From positions 217,179 through 281,178 of the forward strand of contig CAYUET010000001.1 of NCBI GenBank assembly GCA_964443875.1: 64,000 nucleotides of DNA, in the 5' to 3' direction. Below are positions 25,234 through 33,865 of this stretch, piece by piece. The notes beneath the pieces are model-generated. The model was not told the DNA's origin. It ran no database searches and saw only the letters and a list, made by a program, of their open reading frames with translations. The DNA comes from CAYUET01 sp964443875 (GTDB lineage: Bacteria > Auribacterota > JAFGBW01). The position numbers and the translations under genes are program-made. Each line of letters opens with the position of its first letter. Within the stretch, counting starts at the first letter, position 1.

Positions 25234-26084
25234 AAATATTTAAAAAAGCCTTACCGTTTCAGAAATACTGTTTATGCTTGAAGAAAAAAGGAACTATCGG
25301 CTTTGTTCCCACCATGGGATGCCTTCATGAGGGGCATCTTTCCCTGATTAGACAATCCTCCCAAAAATGTGATTTTACCGTTGTCAGCATTTTTGTAAAT
25401 CCCTTGCAATTCGGTCCTAAAGAAGATTTCTCGAAATATCCCCGTCCCCGAAAACAGGACCTTGATTTATGCAGGCAGGAAAAAGTCGAAGCCGTATTTC
25501 TTCCTGATGAAAAAACATTTTATTCCGAAGATTTTTCTCTCCTGATTGAAGAAACCATGCTCAGCACAACCCATTGCGGAGCTCTTCGTCCAGGCCACTT
25601 TTCAGGAGTCGTCACGGTTGTCTCAAAACTCTTAAACCTGGCTCTTCCGGATTATCTCTTTATGGGGCAAAAAGATTACCAGCAATGCCTGGTCATTAAA
25701 AGACTCATCCGAGATCTGAACTTCCCCGTCAAACTCAACATCTGCCCGACCCTCAGAGAAAAAGACGGGTTAGCCAAAAGCTCAAGAAATACTTATCTTT
25801 CTGCGGATGAACGAAAAAGAGCTTGCGGAATTTATAAGACGCTTTCTTTAATCCGTTCAAAATATAAGGTTGCCGCTAAAACCTTTGCTCTCCAGGACTG
25901 GAAAAAATTAAACAGGATTCTTGTTGAAGAACTGAAAAAAATACCGGATTTCACCCTCCAATATGCCGATCTTGTGGACGGAGAAACCCTTAAATGCATT
26001 TCCACTCATTCAAAAAAAATCATCGCCCTGGTCGCCGGAATACTCGGAAAAACCCGCTTAATTGATAACTTACTGATAAAGTGA
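25230..26084 (+). CDS. panC: Pantothenate synthetase (pantoate-beta-alanine ligase)
   Basis: PanC joins pantoate and beta-alanine with ATP, giving pantothenate for coenzyme A. The 284-residue protein shows the nucleotidyltransferase HIGH-type motif in VPTMGCLHEGHLSLIRQ, VSIFVNPLQFGPKEDF, the MGQKDYQQ segment and the KMSKS-like region EKDGLAKSSRNTYLS. Length is normal. It overlaps the exported protein before it by 4 bases; no panB or panD is nearby. Confidence 0.95.
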   Translation: MKIFKKALPFQKYCLCLKKKGTIGFVPTMGCLHEGHLSLIRQSSQKCDFTVVSIFVNPLQFGPKEDFSKYPRPRKQDLDLCRQEKVEAVFLPDEKTFYSEDFSLLIEETMLSTTHCGALRPGHFSGVVTVVSKLLNLALPDYLFMGQKDYQQCLVIKRLIRDLNFPVKLNICPTLREKDGLAKSSRNTYLSADERKRACGIYKTLSLIRSKYKVAAKTFALQDWKKLNRILVEELKKIPDFTLQYADLVDGETLKCISTHSKKIIALVAGILGKTRLIDNLLIK

Positions 26085-26136
26085 TGTTGTATAAAAAATC
26101 TATCTTTGATATAACACCCTAAAAAGGAAACGATTG

Positions 26137-27141
26137 ATGAGTAAATGGGACTATAAGCTCCATCCTCTAAAATACGGTCAAAATCCCATGGTTTCTGAAA
26201 AAGAAATCAATTTCATTTCACAGCAGGGCTGGGAAGTCGTCGCTGTTTATAATAATCCCGGCGCTGTCATATTATTCAGAAAAAAAAGTGACGGAAAAAA
26301 TCCTGTTCAGGAAGATGATTTTCTTGAAGACAACGAATCCCCGTCAGACGTTCTTCCTGATTCCCCCGCTTCCACGGAAGAAAAAAATCCTGAAGAATCC
26401 AAACCCCAGATTCAGGAAAATGCCATGACTTTTTACCACAAAGGAAGTGCTCTGCTTGCTAATTCTCAGTTTTCTGAAGCCATCAAATGCTACGATAAAG
26501 CCATTGAAATGGATCCGAATCTTACCATGGCCTTTGTTTTCAGAGCCAATGCAAAGCTGAAACTGAATGATTGGGAGCACGCCATTGAAGATTTCAATAT
26601 GGCGCTTATTCTCAAGCCGAATGACCTGCCCTGCATCATCAACAGGGGCATCTGCAAATTTCAGAAAGGCGACTTGCAGGCTGCCATCGAAGATTTTAAT
26701 ATTGTCGTTTCGAAGAATCCGGAAAACATGATGGCTTACGAATTCCGAGGGCAAGCCAAGCAAAAACTCAAATTATATAAAGAAGCCCTCGATGACTATG
26801 AAAAAGTCCTGCAGTTAAAGCCGGATGACATTGAAGCCTGCCTTTTAAGAGGCGATTTAAAAATTGAAATAAAAGATCTTCCGGGCGCCATTGAAGATTA
26901 CACTCTTGCCATCAAAAAGGATTCCAAAAATGCAAAAGCCTACTATAAGCGCTGCAAGGCCAAAAAGGAATCCGGAGATGCCGACGGGGCAAGATCTGAT
27001 CAGAAAAAATATAATGAGTTATGCATGGTGATTGTTAAAAACCGTGATAATAATACCTGGGGAGAAAATCCTTCAGCACCTCTGCCGCCGACAGATTCCA
27101 ACAATGATAATGACGAAGATATTCAATTAGTCGAAAACTGA
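26137..27141 (+). CDS. DUF4177-like N-terminal domain plus TPR repeats
   Basis: From the ATG at 26137 (AAGGA 8 bases before it; the frame is open one codon further to TTG) the 334-residue protein starts with a domain of about 50 residues, WDYKLHPLKYG and then QQGWEVVAVYNNPGAVILF, which resembles DUF4177. A charged linker follows, and from residue 95 about six TPR units (for example FSEAIKCYDKAIEMDPN, LPGAIEDYTLAIKKDSK). TPRs bind partner proteins. No signal peptide is seen. It begins a plus-strand run with a BON-like and another TPR protein. Confidence 0.8.
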   Translation: MSKWDYKLHPLKYGQNPMVSEKEINFISQQGWEVVAVYNNPGAVILFRKKSDGKNPVQEDDFLEDNESPSDVLPDSPASTEEKNPEESKPQIQENAMTFYHKGSALLANSQFSEAIKCYDKAIEMDPNLTMAFVFRANAKLKLNDWEHAIEDFNMALILKPNDLPCIINRGICKFQKGDLQAAIEDFNIVVSKNPENMMAYEFRGQAKQKLKLYKEALDDYEKVLQLKPDDIEACLLRGDLKIEIKDLPGAIEDYTLAIKKDSKNAKAYYKRCKAKKESGDADGARSDQKKYNELCMVIVKNRDNNTWGENPSAPLPPTDSNNDNDEDIQLVEN

Positions 27142-27162
27142 TCAATAGAATAAGCTTAATCC

Positions 27163-27567
27163 ATGCCCAGAGACATTAATGATTATGAAATCAAAGCCAG
27201 GGTCAGAGCCCTGCTTGTGAAATACTGGATTGATACAACAACCGTAAGCATCGGCGTCCACAGAGGGATTGTATCCATTATGGGAAATATCAAGGAAAGC
27301 TCAGGAGCCCTTACCGCACAGGTTGAAAAAAGAATCCACGAAGATCCCTTCATGGAAAAAGAGGATTCTGCAGATTCTTCTTCCGATTCAAAAAGCCCTT
27401 CTGATTCCGGCTTAAAAAAAAATCAGCAGGTTCAGACCAGCGATCCCTTTTCCCAGAAACTTTTTTTGCTTGAAAATGATATCCAGGACATTGCAGGGGT
27501 CCGGGCATCCTCCCTGGATTTCAGCAATTACAAAAAAAACGGTGGCGTATGGAAAAAAAGAAAATAA
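27163..27567 (+). CDS. Small BON-like domain protein
   Basis: The 134-residue protein begins with a BON-like region: NDYEIKARVRALLVKYWIDT, then VSIGVHRGIVSIMGN. A Ser/Asp/Lys-rich linker (residues about 65-95) leads to a second conserved part (QKLFLLENDIQDIAGVRASS). BON domains often bind membranes or small molecules in envelope proteins, but no signal peptide is present here. Its end overlaps the next TPR gene by 19 bases. Confidence 0.65.
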   Translation: MPRDINDYEIKARVRALLVKYWIDTTTVSIGVHRGIVSIMGNIKESSGALTAQVEKRIHEDPFMEKEDSADSSSDSKSPSDSGLKKNQQVQTSDPFSQKLFLLENDIQDIAGVRASSLDFSNYKKNGGVWKKRK

Positions 27568-28763
27568 ATTCCCTGATTAAAAACAATCTACAGCATATGA
27601 TAAAATTGAATCCCGGATACTCGGATTTATATTTCTATAAAAGCATCTACTGTTATTCTCAGAACCAGACCGATAAAGCTTTAGAGGCAATTCAAAAATC
27701 CATCTCCCTCAACCCTGATTACATCCATGCTTATATTTTTCAGGAATACCTGAATTTCATCAGCCGCCGCAGTTTCAATTCCCCTGCGCTGATCCTCCAG
27801 CGAATTTTTTCTTCCCCCAAAAATCTTCCCCTTGAAACACGGCTGTTCGGAGTCATGTACATGATTCTTCTGGGGGATTACGAATCGTCAAAACTGCTTT
27901 TAAGTTCACTCCCCCAGTCCCTTAATCATCATTCCTGGATTGTTTTTTTTCATCGCCTGAACCAGTGGGGCCCTCAAAATTCAAACTGCGGTAAAATCAA
28001 AAAAACCCTTCTTCACTTTTCAAGCCTGATTCATATCGACCCTAAAACGACAGACGTTTCCTCCTGCATCCATTCGATTATTCATCATTATCATCATCTC
28101 ATGCTCTATTGTTTCATCATCCAGTATCACCTTTCCCTGGTTGATATGAAAAAAGTAAAGAGCCTTCTCAAAACCGTTTCAAAATCTTTTACCGACGGCT
28201 ATTTCTATTACAGAACCTGTGCAGACGTTTCTCTCATGGAAGGAAACAAAGAAGAGTCAAAACAGAATCTGATGAAAGCCAATGCAATTGATCCCTTCCG
28301 GGCACATCCGGCCATTTCCCTTTCTTTTCTTTATGGAGAAAAAGGTGATCTAAAAAATGCCATCCTTATTCTCAACAAAAGTCTGAAATATAATCCCATG
28401 TATCCTGATCTTCACCTGTACGCAGGAGAAACCTACAGGGTTTTAGGGAAATACATAAAGGCAGAATTTCATTTAAAGCGCTCTTTACAGCTTAATCCAC
28501 ACTATATGGTTTCTCTCTATAATCTTGCCGATCTTTATGAGAGAAAAAAACAATATGATACATCCCTGTCCTACTATATTCAGGCACTCTCATCCTCAAC
28601 AACGACCCATGATCCTATCCTTCATAAGATTCAGCAAAACTATCTGAAAAGCTCTTTTTTTGGGAAAAAATCTTTATTACATGTTCTGAATGACCACGAA
28701 GCCCTGTTTGAATACAATATCTTTAACAATATTATCCAAAAAATTAAAAAAACCATGAACTAA
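27549..28763 (+). CDS. TPR-repeat protein
   Basis: This 404-residue protein has TPR-type helices at both ends (QTDKALEAIQKSISLNPDY near residue 40; GDLKNAILILNKSLKYNPM and YIKAEFHLKRSLQLNPHY in the last third) with a less regular His-rich middle (IHSIIHHYHHLM). It has no signal peptide. It is the third gene of the DUF4177-TPR / BON / TPR run and probably acts with those products. The function is unknown. Confidence 0.75.
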   Translation: MEKKKINSLIKNNLQHMIKLNPGYSDLYFYKSIYCYSQNQTDKALEAIQKSISLNPDYIHAYIFQEYLNFISRRSFNSPALILQRIFSSPKNLPLETRLFGVMYMILLGDYESSKLLLSSLPQSLNHHSWIVFFHRLNQWGPQNSNCGKIKKTLLHFSSLIHIDPKTTDVSSCIHSIIHHYHHLMLYCFIIQYHLSLVDMKKVKSLLKTVSKSFTDGYFYYRTCADVSLMEGNKEESKQNLMKANAIDPFRAHPAISLSFLYGEKGDLKNAILILNKSLKYNPMYPDLHLYAGETYRVLGKYIKAEFHLKRSLQLNPHYMVSLYNLADLYERKKQYDTSLSYYIQALSSSTTTHDPILHKIQQNYLKSSFFGKKSLLHVLNDHEALFEYNIFNNIIQKIKKTMN

Positions 28764-28872
28764 CCCGGATTTTACACATAAGTGTCAGTTATTCGAAATG
28801 CAAACAACTGTTTGATGAAGTAAATAAAACCTTACACTAACATGACCGGGGCAACCTGAATGGAATTATAAA

Positions 28873-31158
28873 TTATACCGTGTTGTTATCCTGAGTAGAA
28901 ATAGATTCGTTATTTTCTGGCAATTCCGGTTTTGATGCAGGCTTATCTGACTCAACTTTAGTAGTATCAGCCGTTTTTTCATCAGCAGGCTTTATAGCTT
29001 CAACCTTTTTTACCACAGGTTTAACGCCTGTATGTCCGGTCTCTTTCACAGCTGTTCCGTTAGCTGCTTTCACAACTTCTCCGTTAGCCGCTTTCACAGC
29101 TGCATTTTCAAGGGGTTTTGCAGTAGCTTTCGCTGCAGCTTCTTTTTCCAACCTCTCTTTTTTCTCCTGCTCGATTTCCTTAATCTTCTCAAGATCATGT
29201 TCAGCAAAATCCTGCTGACCCGATTTCTCATAGGCGTTAGCTCGATTTTTGTACGCATTGATATACTCAGGGTCCAATTCAATAGCTTTGGAATAATCCG
29301 CTATAGCCCCATCAAAATCATTAAGCTGGGCTTTTGCAACACCTCTATTGGCATAGGCAATGGCCTGTTCCGGATTTTTTTCTATGGCATCATTGAAATT
29401 TAAAACAGCTAATTCATATTCAGATGTTTTAATATGATTAATTCCCTTACTGACAAAATAAATGGAATCCTTTAATTCCGAAGCTTTTTTAAAATCCTCA
29501 CGGGCAGCATCTATTTCCCCCATAGCCTTTTTGGCATTTCCCCTTAAGCGATACACTTCTCCGTTATCCGTATCAAGTTTTATGATTTTCTCACAATCTT
29601 CAATCACCTGCGCCCATTGCCCAATGGAATACCAGAGCAGAGCCCTGCGATAATAGGCATTGCGGTGGAAGGGATCAATTCCCACGGTTTTAGATAAAAA
29701 AGAAATTTTTTCCTCAAAAGTCTCAGCCTTCATGGCAGCCGCAAATACTTCTTCAGGATCTTCGACCGGTTCAGGTTTATTCTGAATAAAAAACCGAATC
29801 ACCCAGACAACCCCTCCAAGAACCAGAATAAAAATTAAAATATTCATGGTTTTGGAAGAAAGACCGATAATGCTTACCGGTTTTGTTCCCGTTTCCTCAA
29901 GCAAATCAGAAATCATATCCTGGCTTTGAAATATATCCCCATGTTCAACTGCCCGTCCCTGTTTGATCATCTTTGCCCTGTACTCAGGATAATATTTCAA
30001 ATCCAGGGGATAAAAAGTTTCAAGTCCAATTCCTCCGATCTCAAGGGCAAGCCACTTTTTCCAGTTAAACATTACTTCTGGAAATTTATTCTTCTGATCT
30101 TCCGGCAGGGAATAGATTTCCTTCGCTGTTTTTGAAAAAATAAAGGATTTCATTTTTTCATCTGAAATCAGCGCAGATTTTGACGCCAGCTTGCTCAGAT
30201 AGCTTTTGAAGTCAATCTCCGCTTCAGATTCATGCCCCATTAAATAATGAATTTCACCGCGTTTAAAGAGCACATAAAGATCTTCAGGATTCAAGGCAAG
30301 AAGAGAAGTGTAACCCTTCAGGGCGTCTTCATATTGTTTTAAAGAATACTGCATGAGCGTTTGCAGGAGCAATCCCCTGTAATCTGAAGGATATCTGGCT
30401 AAAAAATACTTTAAACTTCCTTTTAAGGAGTCTGTTTCACCCAGCTCCCTGAATATTAATATCTGAAGCAGTAACGCATAAGAGATATCCTTCTGTTTTA
30501 AAAGCTGAAGTTCATTCAAACTTTCCGTGTATTTATTCATGGTCAGGTAACAAACCGCAAGATTCAGTCTGGAAATTTCAAATTCCGGTTTTATGACAAG
30601 GGATTGCATATAATCTTTAACGGCATGTTCATATTTTCCAGAGTAAAAATACACATTTCCCCGCATATATAACGGTTCAAAACGGGAGAATTGAGTCAGT
30701 TCAATAGATTTTGAAAAATCCTGTATGGAACGATCATAATCCTTCTGAAGAAAATAAAGGAAAGCCTTGTTGAAAAAAATCTTATATTCAAAAGGTCGTA
30801 GAATGGAAGCCTGATTAAAATCTCTTAAGGCAAGCTTATAATTGTTCAAACAATAATAAATCATTCCGCGATTGTAAATGGCCTGCGCCCACTCAGGAGC
30901 CAAAGAGACCACAATTTCCATGAAATTGAGGGCCTTTAAATAATCCCTGGAACCGGACATCAGATAAATCTCAGCCATACGCCAATAGGCTTCAGCATAC
31001 CCCGAATCAATGAGAACAGCCTGCTGATACTGGCTGAGTTTATTTTCTATTCTGGATTCCTTTTCAGCCCTCTCAAAACAACGCTTTGCTTTGTGGGAAG
31101 AGTCAAAACAGCCGGACAAAAGGACAAGAGGAATCAGAAAACAGATTATAATCCGCAT
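28873..31158 (-). CDS. Large TPR lipoprotein with central membrane helix
   Basis: From the ATG at 31158 (1 base after the nifU stop; a TTG lies 8 codons upstream) the 761-residue protein starts with a lipoprotein signal ending in LVLLSGC. TPR units fill residues 25-330; a membrane helix follows at about 435-455 (MNILIFILVLGGVVWVI), then a second TPR block (490-645). The tail is low-complexity (Lys, Ala, Val, Glu: repeated AVKAANGEVVKAANG). A lipid anchor plus an internal helix would place the two TPR blocks on opposite sides of the inner membrane if both are used. Function is unknown. Confidence 0.75.
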   Translation of the reverse strand: MRIIICFLIPLVLLSGCFDSSHKAKRCFERAEKESRIENKLSQYQQAVLIDSGYAEAYWRMAEIYLMSGSRDYLKALNFMEIVVSLAPEWAQAIYNRGMIYYCLNNYKLALRDFNQASILRPFEYKIFFNKAFLYFLQKDYDRSIQDFSKSIELTQFSRFEPLYMRGNVYFYSGKYEHAVKDYMQSLVIKPEFEISRLNLAVCYLTMNKYTESLNELQLLKQKDISYALLLQILIFRELGETDSLKGSLKYFLARYPSDYRGLLLQTLMQYSLKQYEDALKGYTSLLALNPEDLYVLFKRGEIHYLMGHESEAEIDFKSYLSKLASKSALISDEKMKSFIFSKTAKEIYSLPEDQKNKFPEVMFNWKKWLALEIGGIGLETFYPLDLKYYPEYRAKMIKQGRAVEHGDIFQSQDMISDLLEETGTKPVSIIGLSSKTMNILIFILVLGGVVWVIRFFIQNKPEPVEDPEEVFAAAMKAETFEEKISFLSKTVGIDPFHRNAYYRRALLWYSIGQWAQVIEDCEKIIKLDTDNGEVYRLRGNAKKAMGEIDAAREDFKKASELKDSIYFVSKGINHIKTSEYELAVLNFNDAIEKNPEQAIAYANRGVAKAQLNDFDGAIADYSKAIELDPEYINAYKNRANAYEKSGQQDFAEHDLEKIKEIEQEKKERLEKEAAAKATAKPLENAAVKAANGEVVKAANGTAVKETGHTGVKPVVKKVEAIKPADEKTADTTKVESDKPASKPELPENNESISTQDNNTV

Positions 31159-31159
31159 A

Positions 31160-31789
31160 TCACGCTTCCGTATACTTTTCAAAATGTTTTTTGATATACT
31201 GCTTCATAACTTTAATGGACTCCTCTTTACACTGACCGCATACTGTACTGATTTTTGTCCTTTCCTGCAATTCCATAAAACTTCTTGTACCTTCCAGAAC
31301 CGCATCTTCAATCTCATGGTCGGTAATGTTCATGCACTGGCAGATGATTTTCGCCTTATCTTCCCTCACTTTGTGTTTCAGATTATTGCGGAGATAATAA
31401 TCATTAATCGCAGAGCGAAGGGCTTTATCCCCCAGAACCGAACAATGTACCTTATGTTCAGGAAGAGCCCCCAAATGTTGCATAATATCCTTGGGACTGA
31501 TATTAAAAGCCTCTTCCAGTTTCTTGCCTTTGACTATTTCAGAAAGAACCGAGGTGCTGGCAATCGCACTTGCACAGCCGTATGTTTTCCATTTGCAGTC
31601 GCTGATAATGTCTTTTTCTTTATCCACTTTTATGACGACAAGCATCTGATCTCCGCATTTGATATTTCCAACCATTCCCCTGCCGTCTTCTTTAAAAGCA
31701 GCCTCATCCTCAAGAATATTCTTAGGATTCATAAAATGTTCTTTAACCGTATCCGAATAAGCCCAGTTAAACTGATTTTCCGCATTCAT
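31160..31789 (-). CDS. nifU: NifU-type Fe-S cluster scaffold (IscU plus [2Fe-2S] BFD domains)
   Basis: NifU receives sulfur from NifS and assembles Fe-S clusters. The 209-residue protein has an IscU domain with its three Cys (NIKCGDQM, TYGCASAIAS, HCSVLGD) and a C-terminal BFD-like [2Fe-2S] domain with CQC and CGQC. The third Nfu domain of nitrogen-fixation NifU is absent, which is common in anaerobic bacteria that use this pair for general Fe-S supply. It starts 1 base before the nifS stop ends, so the pair is coupled. Confidence 0.93.
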   Translation of the reverse strand: MNAENQFNWAYSDTVKEHFMNPKNILEDEAAFKEDGRGMVGNIKCGDQMLVVIKVDKEKDIISDCKWKTYGCASAIASTSVLSEIVKGKKLEEAFNISPKDIMQHLGALPEHKVHCSVLGDKALRSAINDYYLRNNLKHKVREDKAKIICQCMNITDHEIEDAVLEGTRSFMELQERTKISTVCGQCKEESIKVMKQYIKKHFEKYTEA

Positions 31790-32985
31790 TATGATATTTT
31801 CCCTGTGTACGCTGTTGACATTTTTCTGATCCGTTCAATGACTTTGGGTAATTTTTCAAGGACATAATCCACATCTTCCTCCGTGTTATCGCGGCCAAAA
31901 CTGAAACGGATGGAACCATGAGCCCTTTCCGCACTAACTCCCATGGCCAATAACACATGGGAAGGCTCAAGACTTCCGGAAGAACAGGCCGAGCCGGTAG
32001 AGACAGCAATCCCCTCCAGATCGAGATAAAGAAGAATCGCTTCCCCCTCCGCTCCTTCAAAGGAAACATTAAGGGTGTTGGGAAGACTCTCCCGGGGATG
32101 TCCATTTAATTTTATCCTTGGAATACTCTGCATGATTCCGGATTTCAGCTTATCCTTTAAATGCTGGTAATGCTGAACCGAAGAATCCATTTCTTTCCGA
32201 AGCATTTCAACCGCCTTGGAAAAACCGATGATTCCCAAAGTATTTTCAGTCCCCGCCCTCCTTCCTTTTTCCTGATGTCCACCCCGGATAAAAGGACAGT
32301 ACGGGGTTCCCTTGCGGACATAAAGTACACCTACCCCCTTAGGACCGTAAATCTTATGTGCTGATAAAGAAAGAAAATCCACATCCAGATCCTTCACATT
32401 AAGCGGAATTTTACCCAGAGCCTGTACGGCATCCGTATGCATCAATATTCCATAAGAACGGACCATCTGGGTTATTGCCTTAATGTCCTGTATGGTTCCC
32501 ATTTCATTATTGGCCATCATCACGGAAACAAGCCCCACATGATCTGTCGACACAACCTCATCAAGCTGCTTCATATCCAGTTTTCCAAATTCATCCACCT
32601 TCAGATAAATCACATTTTTCCCTTTATCATTCATGCATCGCGCGGTCTCTAAAACACAGGGATGCTCGATGGAGGAAGTGACGATGCTTTTTGAGGTCAT
32701 CTGTTTGTGGGTGCATCCGCAGGAAGTACAGGAAGCAATATTCAAAACTGTATTATTCGCTTCAGATCCACTTCCTAAAAAAATAATTTCATCGGGGGAA
32801 GCCCCGATAAACGCGGAGATGTTCTCGCGCGCATCTTCGATAATTTTCCTGGCCTCCCGTCCCGGGGTGTGAAAACTGGAAGCATTGCCATAGAGATCCA
32901 TGGCCTGAACAATTGCTTTTTTCACCTCAGGATGCAAGGGGGTTGTGGCATTATTATCAAAATAAACATAGCGTTCTGCATTCAT
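31789..32985 (-). CDS. nifS: Cysteine desulfurase NifS/IscS-type
   Basis: NifS removes sulfur from cysteine and passes it to NifU. The 398-residue PLP enzyme has YFDNNATTPLHPEV at the start, the PLP Lys in LSAHKIYGPKG, GGHQEKGRRAGTEN and the active-site Cys loop STGSACSSGSLEPSH. The Cys-rich segment CTSCGCTHKQ near residue 85 is not usual for the family. The gene follows a promoter with a 25-nt palindrome, suggesting repression of the nifSU pair. Confidence 0.94.
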   Translation of the reverse strand: MNAERYVYFDNNATTPLHPEVKKAIVQAMDLYGNASSFHTPGREARKIIEDARENISAFIGASPDEIIFLGSGSEANNTVLNIASCTSCGCTHKQMTSKSIVTSSIEHPCVLETARCMNDKGKNVIYLKVDEFGKLDMKQLDEVVSTDHVGLVSVMMANNEMGTIQDIKAITQMVRSYGILMHTDAVQALGKIPLNVKDLDVDFLSLSAHKIYGPKGVGVLYVRKGTPYCPFIRGGHQEKGRRAGTENTLGIIGFSKAVEMLRKEMDSSVQHYQHLKDKLKSGIMQSIPRIKLNGHPRESLPNTLNVSFEGAEGEAILLYLDLEGIAVSTGSACSSGSLEPSHVLLAMGVSAERAHGSIRFSFGRDNTEEDVDYVLEKLPKVIERIRKMSTAYTGKIS

Positions 32986-33000
32986 GAATAAAACTCTCTT

Positions 33001-33025
33001 TATGTAAAAAATAATTTTTTACATA
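33001..33025. promoter_or_regulatory. 25-nt palindrome (probable operator) in front of nifS
   Basis: TATGTAAAAAAT and ATTTTTTACATA are perfect inverted repeats around one central base. The site covers the downstream edge of the -10 box and the start point of the nifS promoter, where a repressor would block transcription. The sequence does not resemble the E. coli IscR sites I know. Confidence 0.6.
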
Positions 33026-33051
33026 GTATTTAAAAGAAGAAGAATATGCAA
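33023..33051 (-). promoter_or_regulatory. Promoter of nifSU
   Basis: On the minus strand TTGCAT (33051-33046), a 17-base spacer and TACTAT (33028-33023) form a sigma-70-type promoter. Its -10 box overlaps the palindrome at 33001-33025 by three bases. Confidence 0.55.
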
Positions 33052-33098
33052 GATTTCTTGAAAAAATGTATTTCGTTTTTTAAACGATAAATTGATTT

Positions 33099-33662
33099 TT
33101 AATGCGTTTGGGAATGGTCAGGAAAAAGATCTTTTTTATTTTGCAGAAAACTTTCCATCTTAAAAATTTTATTAATCCCCAACCTCTCGCAGGTTTGATT
33201 ATACCCTGAATCAATAACAAAAATACTCCAATAGGCGATTTTTGATTCTCTTACAGCTTCCCCGGGGATTTTGTCAGAAGGAATGGGGTACAGAATCAGT
33301 CCGGCCAGAAGAATCAGATAAATAAAATACATTTCCAGAATTCCAAAGAAAAAACCGAAGGGCCGATCCAGCAAGGGAATGAACTTGATCTCCATAATAA
33401 TACTCTGCAGAACAATAAAAAAAGAAATCACCAGACAGGATGAAATCAGAATTAAAAGGAATACCGTTTCCTCAACATAAGCACCCTGCATCCAGCCCTT
33501 TTCTATACAGAAAAAAGCAATAAACTGATAAAAATGAAGACTTAAAAAAAAAGATAAAAAACAGCGGATTCCCCGCCATATATTGGTGGTCAGACTGCTC
33601 CGGGTTCTCAAAAGCCCCCAGACCAGACACAAAGTATAAAGAATTATATCGGCTATATTCAT
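33099..33662 (-). CDS. CvpA-like membrane protein
   Basis: The 187-residue protein has four hydrophobic segments (about 5-20, 35-55, 65-85, 105-125) and a cytoplasmic tail that may be amphipathic. The layout and the start MNIADIILYTLCLVWGLLRT with later PLLDRPFGFFFGILEM fit the CvpA/colicin V production family of inner-membrane proteins. Its usual role is unclear. It stands alone between nifS and the tRNA gene. Confidence 0.6.
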   Translation of the reverse strand: MNIADIILYTLCLVWGLLRTRSSLTTNIWRGIRCFLSFFLSLHFYQFIAFFCIEKGWMQGAYVEETVFLLILISSCLVISFFIVLQSIIMEIKFIPLLDRPFGFFFGILEMYFIYLILLAGLILYPIPSDKIPGEAVRESKIAYWSIFVIDSGYNQTCERLGINKIFKMESFLQNKKDLFPDHSQTH

Positions 33663-33683
33663 AAGATTAAGAAAAATTCAGAA

Positions 33684-33712
33684 TTCATTATTTTTTTGTT
33701 GCTTTGTATAAT
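33684..33712 (+). promoter_or_regulatory. Probable promoter of the tRNA-Ala gene
   Basis: A perfect TATAAT (33707-33712) lies 17 bases after TTCATT (33684-33689); transcription would begin about 40 bases before the tRNA. Confidence 0.4.
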
Positions 33713-33760
33713 GAACTCCATTAATAATCAACTAAATCTTTAGTAAATCGGTTCTTTTAT

Positions 33761-33834
33761 GGGGGATTAGCTTAGCTTGGGAGAGCGCAACACTGGCAGT
33801 GTTGAGGTCACCGGTTCGATCCCGGTATCCTCCA
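33761..33834 (+). tRNA. tRNA-Ala (anticodon GGC)
   Basis: A full cloverleaf can be drawn: acceptor GGGGGAT with ATCCTCC, D stem GCTT with GAGC, anticodon stem CAACA with TGTTG around loop CTGGCAG (anticodon GGC), and T arm ACCGG TTCGATC CCGGT. The acceptor contains the G3-U70 pair that identifies alanine tRNA. The discriminator base is A; CCA is not encoded. Six T follow at once. Confidence 0.96.
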
Positions 33835-33865
33835 TTTTTTACAATTAATAGATAGAAATACCGTC

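Noticed and set aside
31091..31867. Plus-strand ORF of 258 codons
   Set aside because: Antisense of nifU; no family pattern.
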